DNA of 64,000 nt from Pararge aegeria (Eukaryota > Arthropoda > Insecta > Lepidoptera > Nymphalidae): contig NC_053184.1 in assembly GCF_905163445.1 (NCBI RefSeq), forward strand, positions 13,392,001-13,456,000. Direction: 5' to 3'. Within the stretch, counting starts at the first letter, position 1. Each line of letters opens with the position of its first letter. The notes beneath the pieces are model-generated. The model did not search any database. It was not told the origin of the DNA and saw only the letters and a list, made by a program, of their open reading frames with translations. Both the position numbers and the translations under genes were made by a program. Positions 11,931-33,056 of this stretch are shown one piece after another.

Positions 11931-14900
11931 TTACAAAGCTGTCTGTACTTTAGGTGGGTCTGGAGTTGGGAACTCTCCAATTTCATCAATGTAGTACTGG
12001 TAGGCCCTGTAGGGTTTCAGTTCCCATGGTGCTTGGTCTTCAATATTTGTAAGGGTGACTCCAAGATCTTCCAGTGTTGGTACACCTCTTACTGGTCTGT
12101 CTGTTGTAGCTTCCTGAAAAAGCATGGTTGAAGCCGTTATTCATTGTCTGTGTGTTTTCTATTCAAAGGTAATTCTTATACACATGTTCATTGGGATAAA
12201 GTTATATCCCAATGTTCAGCAAAAGCCTCCTCAGAAATATGAATGGCCTATGGAACTTTTGACCACCACTATTATCAGTATAGGTTGGTGGGTTACAATT
12301 TCACGAAATTTGCTTGTTTCCTAACTTTTTTTTACGTCTGGTGATACCACACAATGTGATAAACATTGGATATTAACTGATTATGATCATATTAAACCAT
12401 TATCTACCCACTACAGGGCACTTGTCTCTTCCATCAATGAAAATAGGTTAAGGCCGTAGTCCACGACGCTGGCCAAATGCGGATTAGTGATTTGTGACTG
12501 ACCATATTTGCACAGCTTGTGTTTGTTGGGCTAGCTTGTCGCTTTACGGCTATGGATAAAAGTCCTAGAAGTACGGATGTGTGTGTAAGTTCAGACGTCC
12601 GAAGACCTCGTTTTAGCTTGCGGAGAAGCTGTGATGCATTTTGGTTGTTGGCAATAAGTTTGATGTGATTTTTTAAGCGATATTAAAAGGTTGCATTTAT
12701 AAGCTCGCAGATTGGAAGCGATTGAGCAAGCTCTTTTATGAATAACAATGATGTCCAGTGATTAACCGAGACTACGACCGTGTCGAAAATAATATGGATT
12801 TTACACATAGTAAATTACTAAAAGAAATCTTGATACCTTTTCAAGACTATCCCAGTGTAGCCCACCATAAGGATAAGCTGGAGATAATGCGCTGGCGAGC
12901 CACACCTTGATGGGGAAAATAGGGTCGTATTTCATATCGTAGTGGCGGAATCCCCACTTTTCATCCTTGCGCATAAGCGCGTAGAACCAGGTTACCAGGT
13001 CACTAAGCATGTATCTTTTTGGCCTAAAAATAAAAAAAATATTTCAGATATTAAATTAAAAAATATATCATATATATAAGGAATCAACCTGTAAAAATAT
13101 TAAATCAAAAGAAGCATATTTAATTCTCCATACAAACTAATTCGAAACATTAAGTGTTTACTTATGACAACCCTATTGAAGATAAAAGACCAAAACGTGC
13201 TATACCTACGCGTACCTAATCAAGTGATGATTTTACTCTTGCGTGTGATGTTAGGGCTGTATCTGATTCCTTTCAGTTATAACTATGGCAATGGTTTACT
13301 CTAAAACTATTAGCATTTCAGTTACACATAAATCAGAAGTAAATGAAATGAAAATACACTTTATTGTACACCTAACAGAAATCGAACTATATACAAAAAC
13401 AACACAATAAAACACAGGTACAAGTATTATTTCGGTTTCCATTTACACGTTGCCCGTGACTTCATCCGCGTTTCTTTCGGTTTGAGTTAACCTGCAGGTG
13501 TGTAAATACCTTAAAAGATCGGATAGGATTGGATAGTCTTGTTTGATAAATATGCTCTCAAACAAAAACCTTTTTTTTTCAATTACAACCAGTAGTTCCA
13601 ATAGTTTATAATATATAAATGGTTTAATTTGTTAAATAAAACCACTCACCCAACAGCCTGATACACCTGGCACCTGGTGTCTGGGTCGCGCGCCGCGGCA
13701 GCAATGCCTGCAGCTACGTCCGATACGTATACAGGCTGCTTAATGGTCTCTTTTCCATCCTTGTACAGAGGCATGAAATGGCTGTGAAGACGCCAGAAAG
13801 TCGCAAACGATCTGAAATTTCAATAATAGTTAATCATCATTCCAATAAAAGAATGGATGCATTTATCCTGCATCATTTCTGCTTAAGATGAATACAAGAT
13901 CAGCCTCCTTTTTATTGAAGGCCAGCCTTTTTCTTCTTTTCTGACTTTGCAGCCCCAAATTAATCCACACACACGTTGAGTGGGCATTTTGACTTTGCTT
14001 GTGTGTGTTTGTAACTTCCATGACTCAAAGTTTTAGTGGCTCAACAAAGAACTTACAATAATGTGAATGACCTATGATTGATATGCCTACAAAAGTGGCC
14101 ATTACAAATGGATAAGAAAAAAAAATCTGTTATGGCTAAAACGTAAAATAAACTCTGAAGCCGATTTTGAGAATTATTGACAGACAACAACAAAAAAATT
14201 TGAATTAAGCAAAATTTAATTACCGTATGAATCTGTCTTCTGAGCCATAGATGTCAGAAGCTCGGATGATGGTAGCAGTGGGGAATTCTTCCTTTACAGC
14301 ACATTCACCCAAGTATTTGCTAATCTTATACATTGATGGCTTCTTCATCACTAGAGGAACAGGATTTTCCTCAGCATTCAAATAAGATAAATGGATAAAC
14401 CTTTCAACTCCCATTTCCCTGCTGATTCTGTAATTTTATTAATAATGCATAAGCTTTAGCAATAAGGTTGCTTGGCAGATACTGTATTATAAGGGTTTTA
14501 GTCACCAATGAAAATTAGACTTTAAACAAAGTTTTTAGTAACTCGAAAAATTTGACATCGACTTACTGTTATATTTACTAACTTCACATTATTTTTTTGC
14601 AAGTTTTCTTATTTTATTGACATGAGTACTTTATAGAGAGCTCAACTGAGGGTAAGTGGCAAATGAAATTTTAAATAAAAGCTATAATTTATAACTTTTA
14701 TGCAACATAATATAAAAAAAAATAATAACATTTTATAACAAGTTTTTTTTAGGTAGTTTGTGTTTTTAGTTAGATTCTAGTAATTACTAGTGAGTATTCA
14801 AGAATGTTTTATTCTATCTCATCTGCTTTGAATTTTGGTGAAATCGTTTGTAATAATTTATTACCTAGCAAGGCGCCTAGCACCCTCCACGTGGACATCT

Positions 14901-15872
14901 GTGTAATTGAAGTTCTTGGTCTCATAATCACGGCCCACAAGATTAATAACAACATTTGAATAGCGAACTGCTCTTGCAATTGACTCTTCATCTCGCAAAT
15001 CGAATGGGGTAAACAACACTTGACCAAGATCACCACACAGCTTTAGCCTTGCTGCTTCATAGAAGTCACTTCGGTATGGTAGAATCATCTGAAATAATAA
15101 TTCTATTTATCCCTTTATTGCAGTAATATTTAGCTGTTGCCAGCTTTCTTTGTCCATGTTTATTACAGTTTTTACAATCTTGCGGGAACAGTTTGTTTTC
15201 CTAAGATAAAAATTTGCTCTCTTGCCTTCCAACTAGCTATATGCCAAAAATCAAGTTGACTAGTTGCTTAGTTGGGGCTTAAAGGAAGGACAAACAAATA
15301 AACAAACACACTTTTGCATTTATAGTATTAGCAAAGATCTCATAGAATTAATAATACAATTTTAAGTTCATAGCCATAAAATTGATGTTCCTAAGAGTTC
15401 TTAGACAAACATTGAATAAAGAAATAATAATCTGGATAAGGTAATCTAAAAAAAAATTTATTCCATACCTGTGTGCCAATCTTGCCCAGCTTATTGCACA
15501 CATAACGGCCTACAAATCCTGTGCAACCGAAAACTGTGGCCACAATTCCATTGAAACTGCTGCGACCACCCGTTCCTCGCTTGTACGCTGCTAAGTTGGG
15601 TCTGCCATCAGAACTGTATTGAGCAGATTTGATATAAACAATGCTCATGGACCCATTTTTAGCTGCAATTTGTGGGGAATATATTAGTTTCTTACTTTAC
15701 TGCCTACACTTTATTAATACTGTTGTTTATTTTAAAACAGATATCAAACAACCAAATTGTAACCAAGAATATTATGTAAGAGTTTGGTTATTGATTAGTG
15801 CATACAGAACAGTGTCAAAGACTTACGTATTAATTTAGTTTTTAAATGGTTTGTTAACGCTGCTGAAGCCAT
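11931..15872 (-). CDS. NDUFA9: NADH dehydrogenase [ubiquinone] 1 alpha subcomplex subunit 9, mitochondrial
   Basis: Seven minus-strand coding exons (15872-15827, 15662-15469, 15088-14865, 14427-14224, 13811-13650, 13023-12837, 12113-11931) give 399 residues in one frame. NDUFA9 (39 kDa) is an accessory subunit of respiratory complex I on the matrix side, an atypical short-chain dehydrogenase that binds NADPH structurally. A Rossmann glycine motif GCTGFVG is at residues 61-67. FDLRDEESI, NVVINLVGRDYETKNF, ERFIHLSYLNA and SMYKISKYLGE follow, all hallmarks of this subunit. The Ala/Ser/Lys-rich N terminus (MASAALTNHLKTK) fits a mitochondrial presequence. The length is close to the family norm. 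The 3' UTR probably overlaps or nearly meets that of RpS10: TTTATT at about 11852 gives AATAAA on this strand. Confidence 0.97.
12403..12490 (-). repeat. Partial SINE (second family), antisense, in NDUFA9 intron 6
   Basis: The stretch contains the reverse complement of the motif 'ccgcatttggccagcgtcg' followed by 'tggactacggcctaa', shared with copies at 27195-27470, 40585-40700, 44600-44830 and 63385-63600. Only the central part of the element remains here. Confidence 0.6.
13340..13500 (-). repeat. LINE-like 3' tail and Helitron-like remnant in NDUFA9 intron 5
   Basis: The 'aaaatacactttattgtacacc' type sequence at 13350-13380 is, on the minus strand, a typical AATAAA-containing retroelement 3' end. 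At 13450-13475 'gttgcccgtgacttcatccgcg' is a degenerate copy of the Helitron-like 3' end seen at 34739. Confidence 0.4.
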
Positions 15873-16584
15873 TTTCAGGCTCTTTTCGGAAGAATTTATC
15901 TAAGCCACTATTTACGATAGGTCTTGGCTCTTGAGTTCTTCAATATTTTTCGGTATGACATTTAATGTCAAATATGACAATTGTGTAATGACCAATCAAG
16001 CCACAGATGAAAGCCTTATTTATATTTTATAATAGTTATGTTTTTTACTATAGGCCTCAGATTGTTCTTAGCCACAGACCCAGAAGCCAAAAATGAGTAT
16101 TTTATCCACTGACCTGTATTATATTATTGATAGAGTCGTTTCTCTAGTCGAGTATTGATAGAGCCTGGCTGTCTCACGGTAGAAGACCTCACCGACCCCA
16201 TCATTTTTCCGTTCATCGTGATTCTATAACCGAGTTTTTCATTACAAAACATAATCAACCTATGATACCTCAGTATTACACAGATAAAACTTCATGGCCG
16301 CTTTTTGCCGAACAATGAATAATAGAGCCGACTTAAACATAGACCGACATACGAATTAAAGCCATAAATCAAAAGAAGAATAAGAAGATACGGTTGACAC
16401 TCTTGACAGTAGACAGCTCATTGACAGTGACAGTGATTGGTGATAATTGCTATTGATGACATTTTGAAACGGCGAATAGCGATTAGTGATTAGTTTTCCG
16501 TGTTAGGTAGTAACTAGTTACCAATTTTACGGGATTTAATCACAATTATATTGTAACACTGCTATATTTTATGCAAAACTCAAA
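15873..16584. promoter_or_regulatory. Shared 5' region between NDUFA9 and RIC8
   Basis: The two ATG codons lie 712 bp apart and point away from each other, so this interval must hold both promoters and 5' UTRs. I see no TATA box that stands out and no further open frame of interest. Confidence 0.5.
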
Positions 16585-25037
<8,453 letters not shown>

Positions 25038-26749
25038 ACCCCCACTTACATATTGCCACACGTTGTACATCGATGTCATAAACCGATTTAAAAAAAAAAC
25101 TGCGGGCTCGACCAACAATGTCACTTCGCTTATAAGATTTGTACAATCGCAATCGTGAAGTCGTTTCCGAGTATCGTGAAATTGTAACGTCAAAACAAAA
25201 TGGACTTAATTTTATTTGTATCAGAGTCGCATTCTGAAATCCTGTTTTTTATTTGACTAGAGCGCTTGCTACGGAAGTGTGAAACCATTGGAACCATTTT
25301 ACTCTGACGTAACAAAGTGATGATAGTCGAAAGAATAATCGATTACGAGCGTACAAATCTTATATTAAATTCTTACTTTTATCTACATTTTTATGTGACC
25401 GTAATTCTTCATTGATTTATATAATGTAAATAATTTGATGGCTGTGCTGTGCTTTTTGTATATTTCTTTGATGGGGTAAACGGGCAAAACAGTTTGGCGT
25501 TATATTATAAATTCCGCGGAAGCAAATATCACTGCAAAATTTTGCCAATATCGGTATAACTGGGAAAGGCACGTTTTAAAAATATTGCTATTTTTTTAAA
25601 ACCCCGGATAAATTACCCTGTTACTTTTCCGGGATAAACAGTATCCTATATATCGGGAAGAAAAATATGTGCCAAATTCCATAAAGCTCGGCACAGTAGT
25701 AGTGGTAAACGGAACATAGGTAACAACGAAACAAACAGATACACTTTCGAATTTGTAATGCACATGTTTTTAAAAAATGGTAAGAAACTGAAAAAGCCCA
25801 GTGTTACAAATATAAGTAGCCTTATTAATAAAAATGACATTACGTCGGAATAGTAATGCAGTGTTTTTTGTTTATTTAATGCTTGTGCACCATTGCTCTA
25901 AGATTAATACATACTTTTTGTTACACTTTCACTTAAAGTAAAGTCAAAGAGTTAAACAGTGTTAAATGATTCCGACGCTATGCCACGCTTATTTGTTAGG
26001 CCAATGAAGTTCCATAGTTCTTCTGCACGCCGAGGTGTTTAACCTTCAAATCCCTCTGACCCAAGTATATAAGGCCAGATGTATGTAAAAACTCATATTC
26101 CGGGATCTGGGAGAAAACATCCTTCTTTGATATTATTGGTGAAAACTACCCGATCTATAATCGAAAGCAAATGTGTTTTTAATACAGGGATATGAAATTT
26201 GTTTATTTACTCTACTCATATAAGGTTTTAAATATTTTGTTATTTACACAGTACCCATTTTTCCATCTAATGAATGTAATCGACGTAAGTTTTAACTAGC
26301 ATTAGAGCAGCACCCCTAGTTTAAGATCTGCACGATCGCAATCAAATATTCGTTTTCGTGTATCAGAAAACTATCGTCGAAGCAAAATTGACCTAAATTC
26401 CTTTGTTTTAAGTTGCACATTTCGTTCTACCGTTCATATTTGACATACATTCCGCTAAGAGATCTGACTGTGGAAAATTGAACGTACTCGTAAGCTTTAA
26501 ACAAAATGAACCGTTAAAGTTTTAATGCAAGGGAACTAGGTCTATTTTAAGCTGATGCCAAAGTCTTTCGATACTCGTAAAAGAACTCTGCCATTGCAAT
26601 CGTGGGTATACCCTTTAATAAGGGTACCGATGTTTCAACGAGTTAACCGTATACACAAAATGTCTATGACACAAAAATCTACCAAAGACAATGCTGCTAA
26701 TTCGGCGGTACACAAAATCTCAATTCATTTTTGTATTTTTGTTTTATTC

Positions 26750-26860
26750 CACTACAAGTTAGCCTTTCACTGCGATCTTACCTGGTGGTAAGTGATGATG
26801 CAGACTAAGATGGTAGCGGGCTAACCTGTTAAGGAGTATGGTAGACACCTAATCTCTTTA
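26750..26860 (+). repeat. Repeat fragment ('gtaagtgatgatgcag' family)
   Basis: Contains 'acaagttagcctttcactgc', 'ctggtggtaagtgatgatgc' and 'taagatggtagcgggctaac'. Antisense relatives lie at 56215-56275 and 60285-60375. This is a common lepidopteran interspersed repeat, probably the 3' part of a LINE. Confidence 0.6.
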
Positions 26861-27194
26861 AATTGAACTAAAACATATGTGCCGCGTTTGGTTCGAGGGA
26901 AAAGATGCCAATATGTCAAAGGCGCTACATTACCATGGCAACTTAATGGTATTACACTGAACCACAGATTATTATTATTAACACTGGATTGGTTGTCCAT
27001 AAACATAGCGCCGAATGTCATACTCACGAGTGTTTCTGGAACTAATAATTTATTTATTTATTAATTTTATTTATATAATTTATTTGTACAGAACAAAAAT
27101 AAACTTAAAAAGTAGGATACAAAGGACGGCCTTTAGTAGCGATCTCTTCCAGGCATATTAATCGTATTTAGGAATATTAATTTTCAGTTTCACC

Positions 27195-27475
27195 TTCGGG
27201 GGGCCGAGTTTGAATCCCAGCAAGCACCTCTAACTTTTCTTAGTTATGTGCGTTTTATGTTATTATAACATCACTTGCTTCAACATTGAAAAACACATCT
27301 AGAGGAAACCTTTATGCCTGTGAGTTTCCATAATGTTCTCAAAAGCGTGTGAAGTCCACCAATCTGCACTGGGCCAGCGTGGTGGACTACGGCCTAAACC
27401 CTTCTCATTGTGGGAAACCCGTGCCCTGTAGTGGGACGGTAACGGGTTGATAGGACGATGAAGATGATGAATTCT
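27195..27475 (+). mobile_element. SINE of a second family, nearly full length
   Basis: Contains a B-box-like 'gccgagtttgaatcccagc', then 'cacctctaacttttcttag', 'gtgagtttccataatgttc', 'caccaatctgcactgggcc', 'gtggactacggcctaaaccc', and ends in 'gatgaagatgatga'. Partial relatives are at 12403-12490 (-), 40585-40700 (+), 44600-44830 (-) and 63385-63600 (-). Confidence 0.7.
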
Positions 27476-29580
27476 AATTTTAATTCCTGGAACTCTCTTA
27501 TAACAGTCACACAAACAGCGCTATAATGACGTCAATAAATTCTATACATAAACAAAACAAGATGACAGCAGCCTGTCCTGTGGTAATAATATAGGTCAGT
27601 GTTCAGGGTCAATGTAATGCACAAATGCAACGATGTTCACAATTGAAAGTTAGCATAAAAGCATTGATAATCGAGTCATCAGAGTTATTTTAGCTTTTCT
27701 TCTGCATTTGGATAAAAGGCGCGCGGGCGTTTTCCGATCTTTTCCATCAATTTAGATTACATATTTGTGTACACCCGAATTACTATCATTATAATATGAA
27801 GGATGGCCACTAAGGCCATTCCAGAGGCAATAAAGTTTTAAAATACATTTTAAATAATTACGAAAGCTAATAATTATCAAGACTTAACATGGTAGGTTGT
27901 ATTGTTGAACAGTGAGACGTTATTATCTCTAGAGTCCTAACTTCCAAGAGCTTTCGAAGCCAGTTAGGTTTCTGTCACATTAAAAAGCCGTCATCACGTT
28001 ATTATTTACCGTGTAATCTTGGTTGCCAAAAGAGATGACGCCACAATAACTAATTCTGAGTTGCCAAATGAAGTAACAGAAGGCAAAATAAGGAATATAA
28101 GCTTGCGGATCAAATTCCAAGATATACAATCAGATAAATGCGTGAGGTGTAATTTTTATCAAATTTATATACTTACCACATATTTGATGGCAAATATTCA
28201 TAGATTTTTTAGCAGTTATATCGTCGGGATACGGAGTGAAATAGAGTCAATATTATTATACTGTAATGTAACAAGAGTATAATATGTGTGTATCTATGCG
28301 TTTTTAAGGTCTAGTCTTTGTGAGGTTAGGTTAGTTTATTAACGCCAATAGTATGAAATATATTCGTCTAGAAGTAGTAACATCTCACTGGTTTTAAATC
28401 TTTTGAATTAAAGGTTAGATATAGTACATATTATAGATTCACGGTAATTAAGAAATAAGTCGTATTTAAAGTTTTAATCGGTGTTATCTGCCTAAAAATG
28501 ATTAGTCCCAATGTCAATGCAAAGCAAAACAGTGGAGCGTCGTAAGTTAAAACACTAAGTAATATGACAGTATGTCTGTGTTCAGCAGTGGGACCATTAA
28601 ATAGAATTGAGAATAATTATGTTAAAACCAAAACACGCGTGAATAAAGACGAAGTATTTCTTAATTATTATATTTAATGTGAATACCATTCACGATAGTT
28701 CTAATTCAAAAATAAATTCACAATTTCTAAATTTTCATGTAGTTTAGTGTTGCCGTTCGGTATTAGTATTTTTCTGCACATTTTTATAGAGTAAACCAAA
28801 GTTTCGAATTACCCATATGTAGTTGTAAATGACCTAGTCATACGTACATTTCTGTTATAATGCGCTTTTAATGAATTCATGAATATACTTTTGTTGTATA
28901 CAGATTAAAACAAAGTTACAGAAATATAGCAAGAGGATAGATCCTTGAGGGCAGAATTTGTCGGCCTTATCGTTACATAGCCATCTCATCCAGCAATCAA
29001 CGGCGTTTACTTACACTTCCGTAACAGCTTGTGCAAGTATAAAGAAAACTTGCTTTTATTTCTCGCGACTTTGTTCGCGTATTTCTAACTCGTCAAATAT
29101 TTACATATACAGAATTTCTTTCACCTATTCTTCTATTAAAGGGTTATTTAAAAATTTATTATGGAAATTTTCGGAGGACATTAATAGAACAACAGGTTTG
29201 AATGATTCATAAAATATGAAACGAAAATTAGTGAGTCCAATTCTCAGCGGATAACATCCTAAAAGGACCTTCTAAATTTGTAAAAAAAAAATATGTTCTA
29301 ATCTTTAAAACAACATGGAACTCATGAAATCTGCCAACCGCCCTCTTAGGGCGCTTGTACACGCTAAGAAAATTTGCCGTTCCTGCGACAGACAAGACAA
29401 ATTTTTCGTGTAGACGACAAGAATTTTGTCTGTTCCACACACGAAAACTTTTCGTGTCTTCCGCAGACAAGACCAATGGAAACGTGTACACGACACGATT
29501 CTTTTCGTGCAGTCGACAGTCGGGCGTAGGGCGCGCAAGTAATAACAAGTGTAATCAGTGAGTTTCGTTTATTTATATAA

Positions 29581-31668
29581 ATGTTAACTACAAAGCAAAA
29601 AAGAATGATAATTGCATATTATTATTATAACAAAATAAAAAAGGAAACAAAAAACAAGAGACTTTACTGGGTTCATCCAATTATACAAGAGAAAAATGGG
29701 TTTGGCGGGTTCATTACCCTTTACCGTGTCATGCGACAACATGAGGAAAAATTTGTGGATTATTTTCGCATGAAAATGTCTACGTTTGACAAGCTTTTGA
29801 CAACAATAGAAAATAATATACGACATGAAAATACCAAAATGCGAGAAAGTATTCCTCCATACATTAGATTGGCCGTAACATTAAGGTAAGTAATTTTTTT
29901 AAGCATATTGATTTGAACGTTATACAATAATAAATGTCTTTGAAGTGTTACATGTTTCCAAATTCAACAGACTCCACATGTTCATATTCTTCAGAAAAGT
30001 CAAAGTGAAATTCATCTGTATGCGATGTTTCCACACTACTAATAGTTTCGGTGTCAAATTCAATGGATGTAGATTTTTGAGTACTGTAACCTGGTCGAGT
30101 CGAGTATGATGGGCCGGGTACGTTAAATGACGACGTAGAAGGCTGCGTTGTTTTGTAATACTCAGTACTCCATTGATGCTGAACATCACTTCCCTTTCGT
30201 TGTTGCGTAGAACGCACAAGTTTTAAAACTTCAAACTGGAAATCCACCATTTCCTCATCACTGAACTTATCAACACTCGGAGCTATACTTTTAAAAAATG
30301 ACATGGCACGGCTCTCTTCTTCTTTGGTAACAGCCTTTATAAATTCTGCCATATTTTTGTCCACCTCGCTAACATCCTGTTTCTTTTTTTTCGCGATCGG
30401 TGTATGTTCTACGGGACTTTTTTCCACGTTTGTTGTTTCGGGTATATTTGACTCAGTGTCTCGGCGTGTTACAATTTTTGTCAAAAATAACATTTCGTCG
30501 TAAAAATCACATTTACGAATCTTCTTAGCACCCGATCCCGATTTCATTTCTTTAAGTCTTCTGTGACATTTCATCCACCTATCTCGCAAACTTGTCCATT
30601 TTTTTGCTGTAGACTTTGCTGAAACAAAAAACGAACTACCGTTAGAAAGTAGGTACCATCTATTGCAAGTAGACATAAACTTCATATAAAAAAGGAAATG
30701 ACCTCATTGTAAGAGTAAGAACACACTTGCAATTAATCGCACTGCAAGTTGCAAGTGTGTTCTTGCTCTAAGACATTGTTACAATTTTTTACAGATACAT
30801 GGCAACTGGAGATACCTTCGCACGTCTTCATTTCGATTTTCGAATCGGAATAAAAACAATAGCGAACATTGTACGTGAAGTTACTCATCATATTTGGTCA
30901 GAATTATCTACAGTTTATATGCGGATGCCAACACAAGAAGAATGGTTGAATATAGCACAAAGATATGAAATAAATGCCAATTTTCCACACTGTCTTGGAG
31001 CACTGGACGGGAAACATATTAGAATAATTAAACCCGAAGAAAGTGGATCAATGTTTTTAAATTATAAACATTTCTTTTCTATTGTTCTCATGGCTATTGT
31101 GGATTCCAACTACAATTACATTTTTATTGATGTAGGGTCGTATGGTAAAGAATGTGATTCAAATGTTTTCAAAGAAACACAGTTTTGGAAAAAACTTGTT
31201 GACAATACGTTAAACATACCATCCCCATGCTCTATAATAAATACTAACTATATATTACCATATGTTTTTGTAGCTGATGAAGCTTTCGCACTTCATGCTA
31301 ACGTACTTCGACCCTACGGTGGTAACGAACTCACAAAAGAACAAAAGATATTTAATTATCGCTTGACAAGGGCAAGAAGATACGTCGAGTGTGCATTTGG
31401 AATAATGGCCAACAAATGGAGAATTCTGCACCGATCTTTAAACTTAAGTCTCGATTTAACAGTTGCTATTGTAAAAACTACTTGCGTTTTGCAAAATTTT
31501 ATTCATACAGAAGAAGGTCACGTTGAGCCTTTAATCAATCGAGACCGATTAAATAGTCCATTGCATTTAGAAGGCAATAATCTCACAGCAGACGAAATTC
31601 GTCAAAAATATACTGAATATTTTTCCTCTGATGAAGGATCACTGCCATGGCAAGATAAATACACATAA
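29581..31668 (+). CDS. Harbinger transposase (DDE_Tnp_4, HARBI1/ALP1-like nuclease)
   Basis: Two coding exons, 29581-29885 and 30795-31668, joined through a GT-AG intron, give 392 residues without a stop. Residues 1-102 form the helical N terminus (MLTTKQKRMIIAYYYY..., then FRMKMSTFDKLLTTIE). The nuclease part shows GALDGKHI (Asp173), DVGSYGKECDSNVF, VFVADEAF (Asp263) and RRYVECAFGIMANKWRIL (Glu300). These are the DDE triad positions in the family. The protein cuts and joins DNA at the element's inverted repeats. The intron (29886-30794) contains the whole second exon of the MADF gene on the opposite strand. ALP1-like domesticated nucleases look similar, but the flanking inverted repeats show this is a mobile copy. 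Confidence 0.95.
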
Positions 31669-32199
31669 AAAATAAGTTCTAAAACTAAAACCCGACTACT
31701 AAATTTTAATCCAAAAAGTGTGAAACAAGGAATTATTCTTACCTGCCATATTGTTTAAATAAACAATTACATGTTATATTTTTTTTCATGTTTATACGTA
31801 TTTTATTATAAGTATTAGTCATTATCGTTTTTAGCAAAGCCGTGTCCGTATGCTACTTAGCGCTATTGAACTTATGATTGCTTGCAACTTAAATCTTTTA
31901 TTGTAGATGTATTTAATGTGGGTAACGACAATGATTAATATTTATAATAATATATAGCTATATAGAATATATCTAGTAATCTGTATTTTTGAAAATTGTA
32001 AAAAGATAGTAATATGTTGTATGTACTTACCATATTCATTTTTTTTGACATTTGTCATTTCGTCGAAGTCTTTGTTTAAGATAGTAAATATTTCTCTCCA
32101 TGCTTCGTATGTGAGTCTTTTATCTTTATATATGTCTAAAGTTTTGTCCCACAATACCGGTCGTCCTTCTACTAAAGTTATAAGTAACTCATCAGCCAT
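29948..32199 (-). CDS. Harbinger accessory MADF/Myb-SANT-like DNA-binding protein
   Basis: Two minus-strand coding exons, 32199-32031 and 30618-29948, splice in frame to 279 residues. The junction completes a MADF domain: LITLVEGRPVLWDKTLDIYK and YEAWREIFTIL lie in exon 1, and AKKWTSLRDRWMKCHRRLKE in exon 2 (residues about 5-95). A Ser/Thr/Lys-rich linker and an acidic C terminus ending FDFSEEYEHVESVEFGNM follow, with a BESS-like segment at about FFKSIAPSVDKFSDEEMVDFQ. In PIF/Harbinger the second protein binds the transposon ends and brings the transposase into the nucleus. An upstream in-frame ATG at 32247 would add 16 residues; I prefer MADELL because the domain starts right after it. Confidence 0.92.
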
Positions 32200-32767
32200 T
32201 TTGTACTCTACGCTGCAATACACGTCCACACCAAACGCACAACGCACAACAAAAACTGGGCTGGCTCAACCCTACTACACCGCCCCCCCGCCGCTCCGCA
32301 ACAACGTTCGCCGCGTCGTGTCTTGCGCAGACAAGATTTTTTTTCGTGCACCGCTGCGAGCAGTGTACACAGTTATTTTCTAGTTACGACACGAATTCTT
32401 AGGTACGCCCGGCGTTTTTTCTTAGCGTGTACAAGCGCCCTTAGGGGTAGATATCCGAAATAAAAAGTACCTGCTGTAAAAGTCACGTGAAAATCGGTCA
32501 ACTGTTCCAATGATATGCCCGGAAAAACAGCCAGAAAAAAATGTTCACATTTGTTTGGGCTATGCTATTGTTCAAATCTAAGCATAATAAGAGAGTTATT
32601 TAGACAGACGCCCATACTTTATATTGTGCTTTTTGGGCTTTGACGAATGGTTAGGCACGGACAGCTGAACAAAGTGCAATTCGCACTCATGTAACTTTTA
32701 ACTTGAATAAAATTATCCGTGTACATAATTCATAAAGTTACAAAAATATACACGGCACGGCACGGCA

Positions 32768-32820
32768 AATCTACAAATAGGCTTTTCACGGCAGTAACGT
32801 GAAAAGCCTATTTGTAGATT
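32768..32820. repeat. Perfect 23-bp inverted repeat, 7-nt loop
   Basis: The left arm begins 'aatctacaaataggc' and ends at 32790; the right arm runs 32798-32820 and is its exact reverse complement. Short 'cggcacggca' repeats precede it. Confidence 0.85.
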
Positions 32821-33006
32821 GCGGGACGCAACGCCATGTATTCCCCCGATGCATTGCATCGATTAGCTCATTCGCTAATAGTAGGTATAGTTATATTCTG
32901 TACTACGTGTTTCAGTGTAGGTCTCTCTATGCATTATTAATGCTGTAATGGGCGCCGGCAGGTATTTGAAAGGGGGTTTGCACCCCCGTGGGTTTCCTAA
33001 AGCAAC

Positions 33007-33056
33007 ATTTCATTGATAATTCAAAATGTATAATCACTTTGAATTATCAATGAAAT
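33007..33056. repeat. Perfect 19-bp inverted repeat, 12-nt loop
   Basis: Arms 'atttcattgataattcaaa' (33007-33025) and its exact reverse complement (33038-33056). Confidence 0.85.

Larger units (their letters stand above)
25038..29345. other. Intergenic region rich in repeats, no gene recognised
   Basis: 4.3 kb between RIC8 and the Harbinger element. The first part should include the RIC8 3' UTR. Open frames at 25646-25840, 26555-26791, 28019-28282 and 28958-29212 show no domain, signal peptide or splice structure. Two repeats are listed separately (26750-26860 and 27195-27470). Confidence 0.55.
29346..32443 (+). mobile_element. Complete PIF/Harbinger DNA transposon with TTA target duplication
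   Basis: Element proper is 29349-32440 (3,092 bp). The ends are inverted repeats starting GGGCGCTTGTACACGCTAAG, with 24 bp matching perfectly at both ends. The 3-bp sequence TTA flanks each side (29346-29348 and 32441-32443), the usual TWA target duplication of PIF/Harbinger. Subterminal regions share further short inverted motifs ('gacaaga', 'cgtgtcttgcgcagac'). The element carries the two genes this superfamily needs, a DDE transposase (+) and a MADF/Myb-like DNA-binding protein (-), both free of stops. This suggests a recent and possibly still active insertion. Confidence 0.95.

Noticed and set aside
28019..28282. Possible small protein frame
   Set aside because: No signal peptide, domain, splice signals or codon pattern different from the surrounding AT-rich DNA.
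29228..29548. Open frame across the left end of the Harbinger element
   Set aside because: It spans the target duplication and inverted repeat and has no similarity to either transposon protein.
29581..31668. Domesticated HARBI1/ALP1-like host nuclease rather than a transposon gene
   Set aside because: The gene is enclosed by perfect terminal inverted repeats and a target-site duplication and is accompanied by the MADF partner, so it is part of a mobile element.
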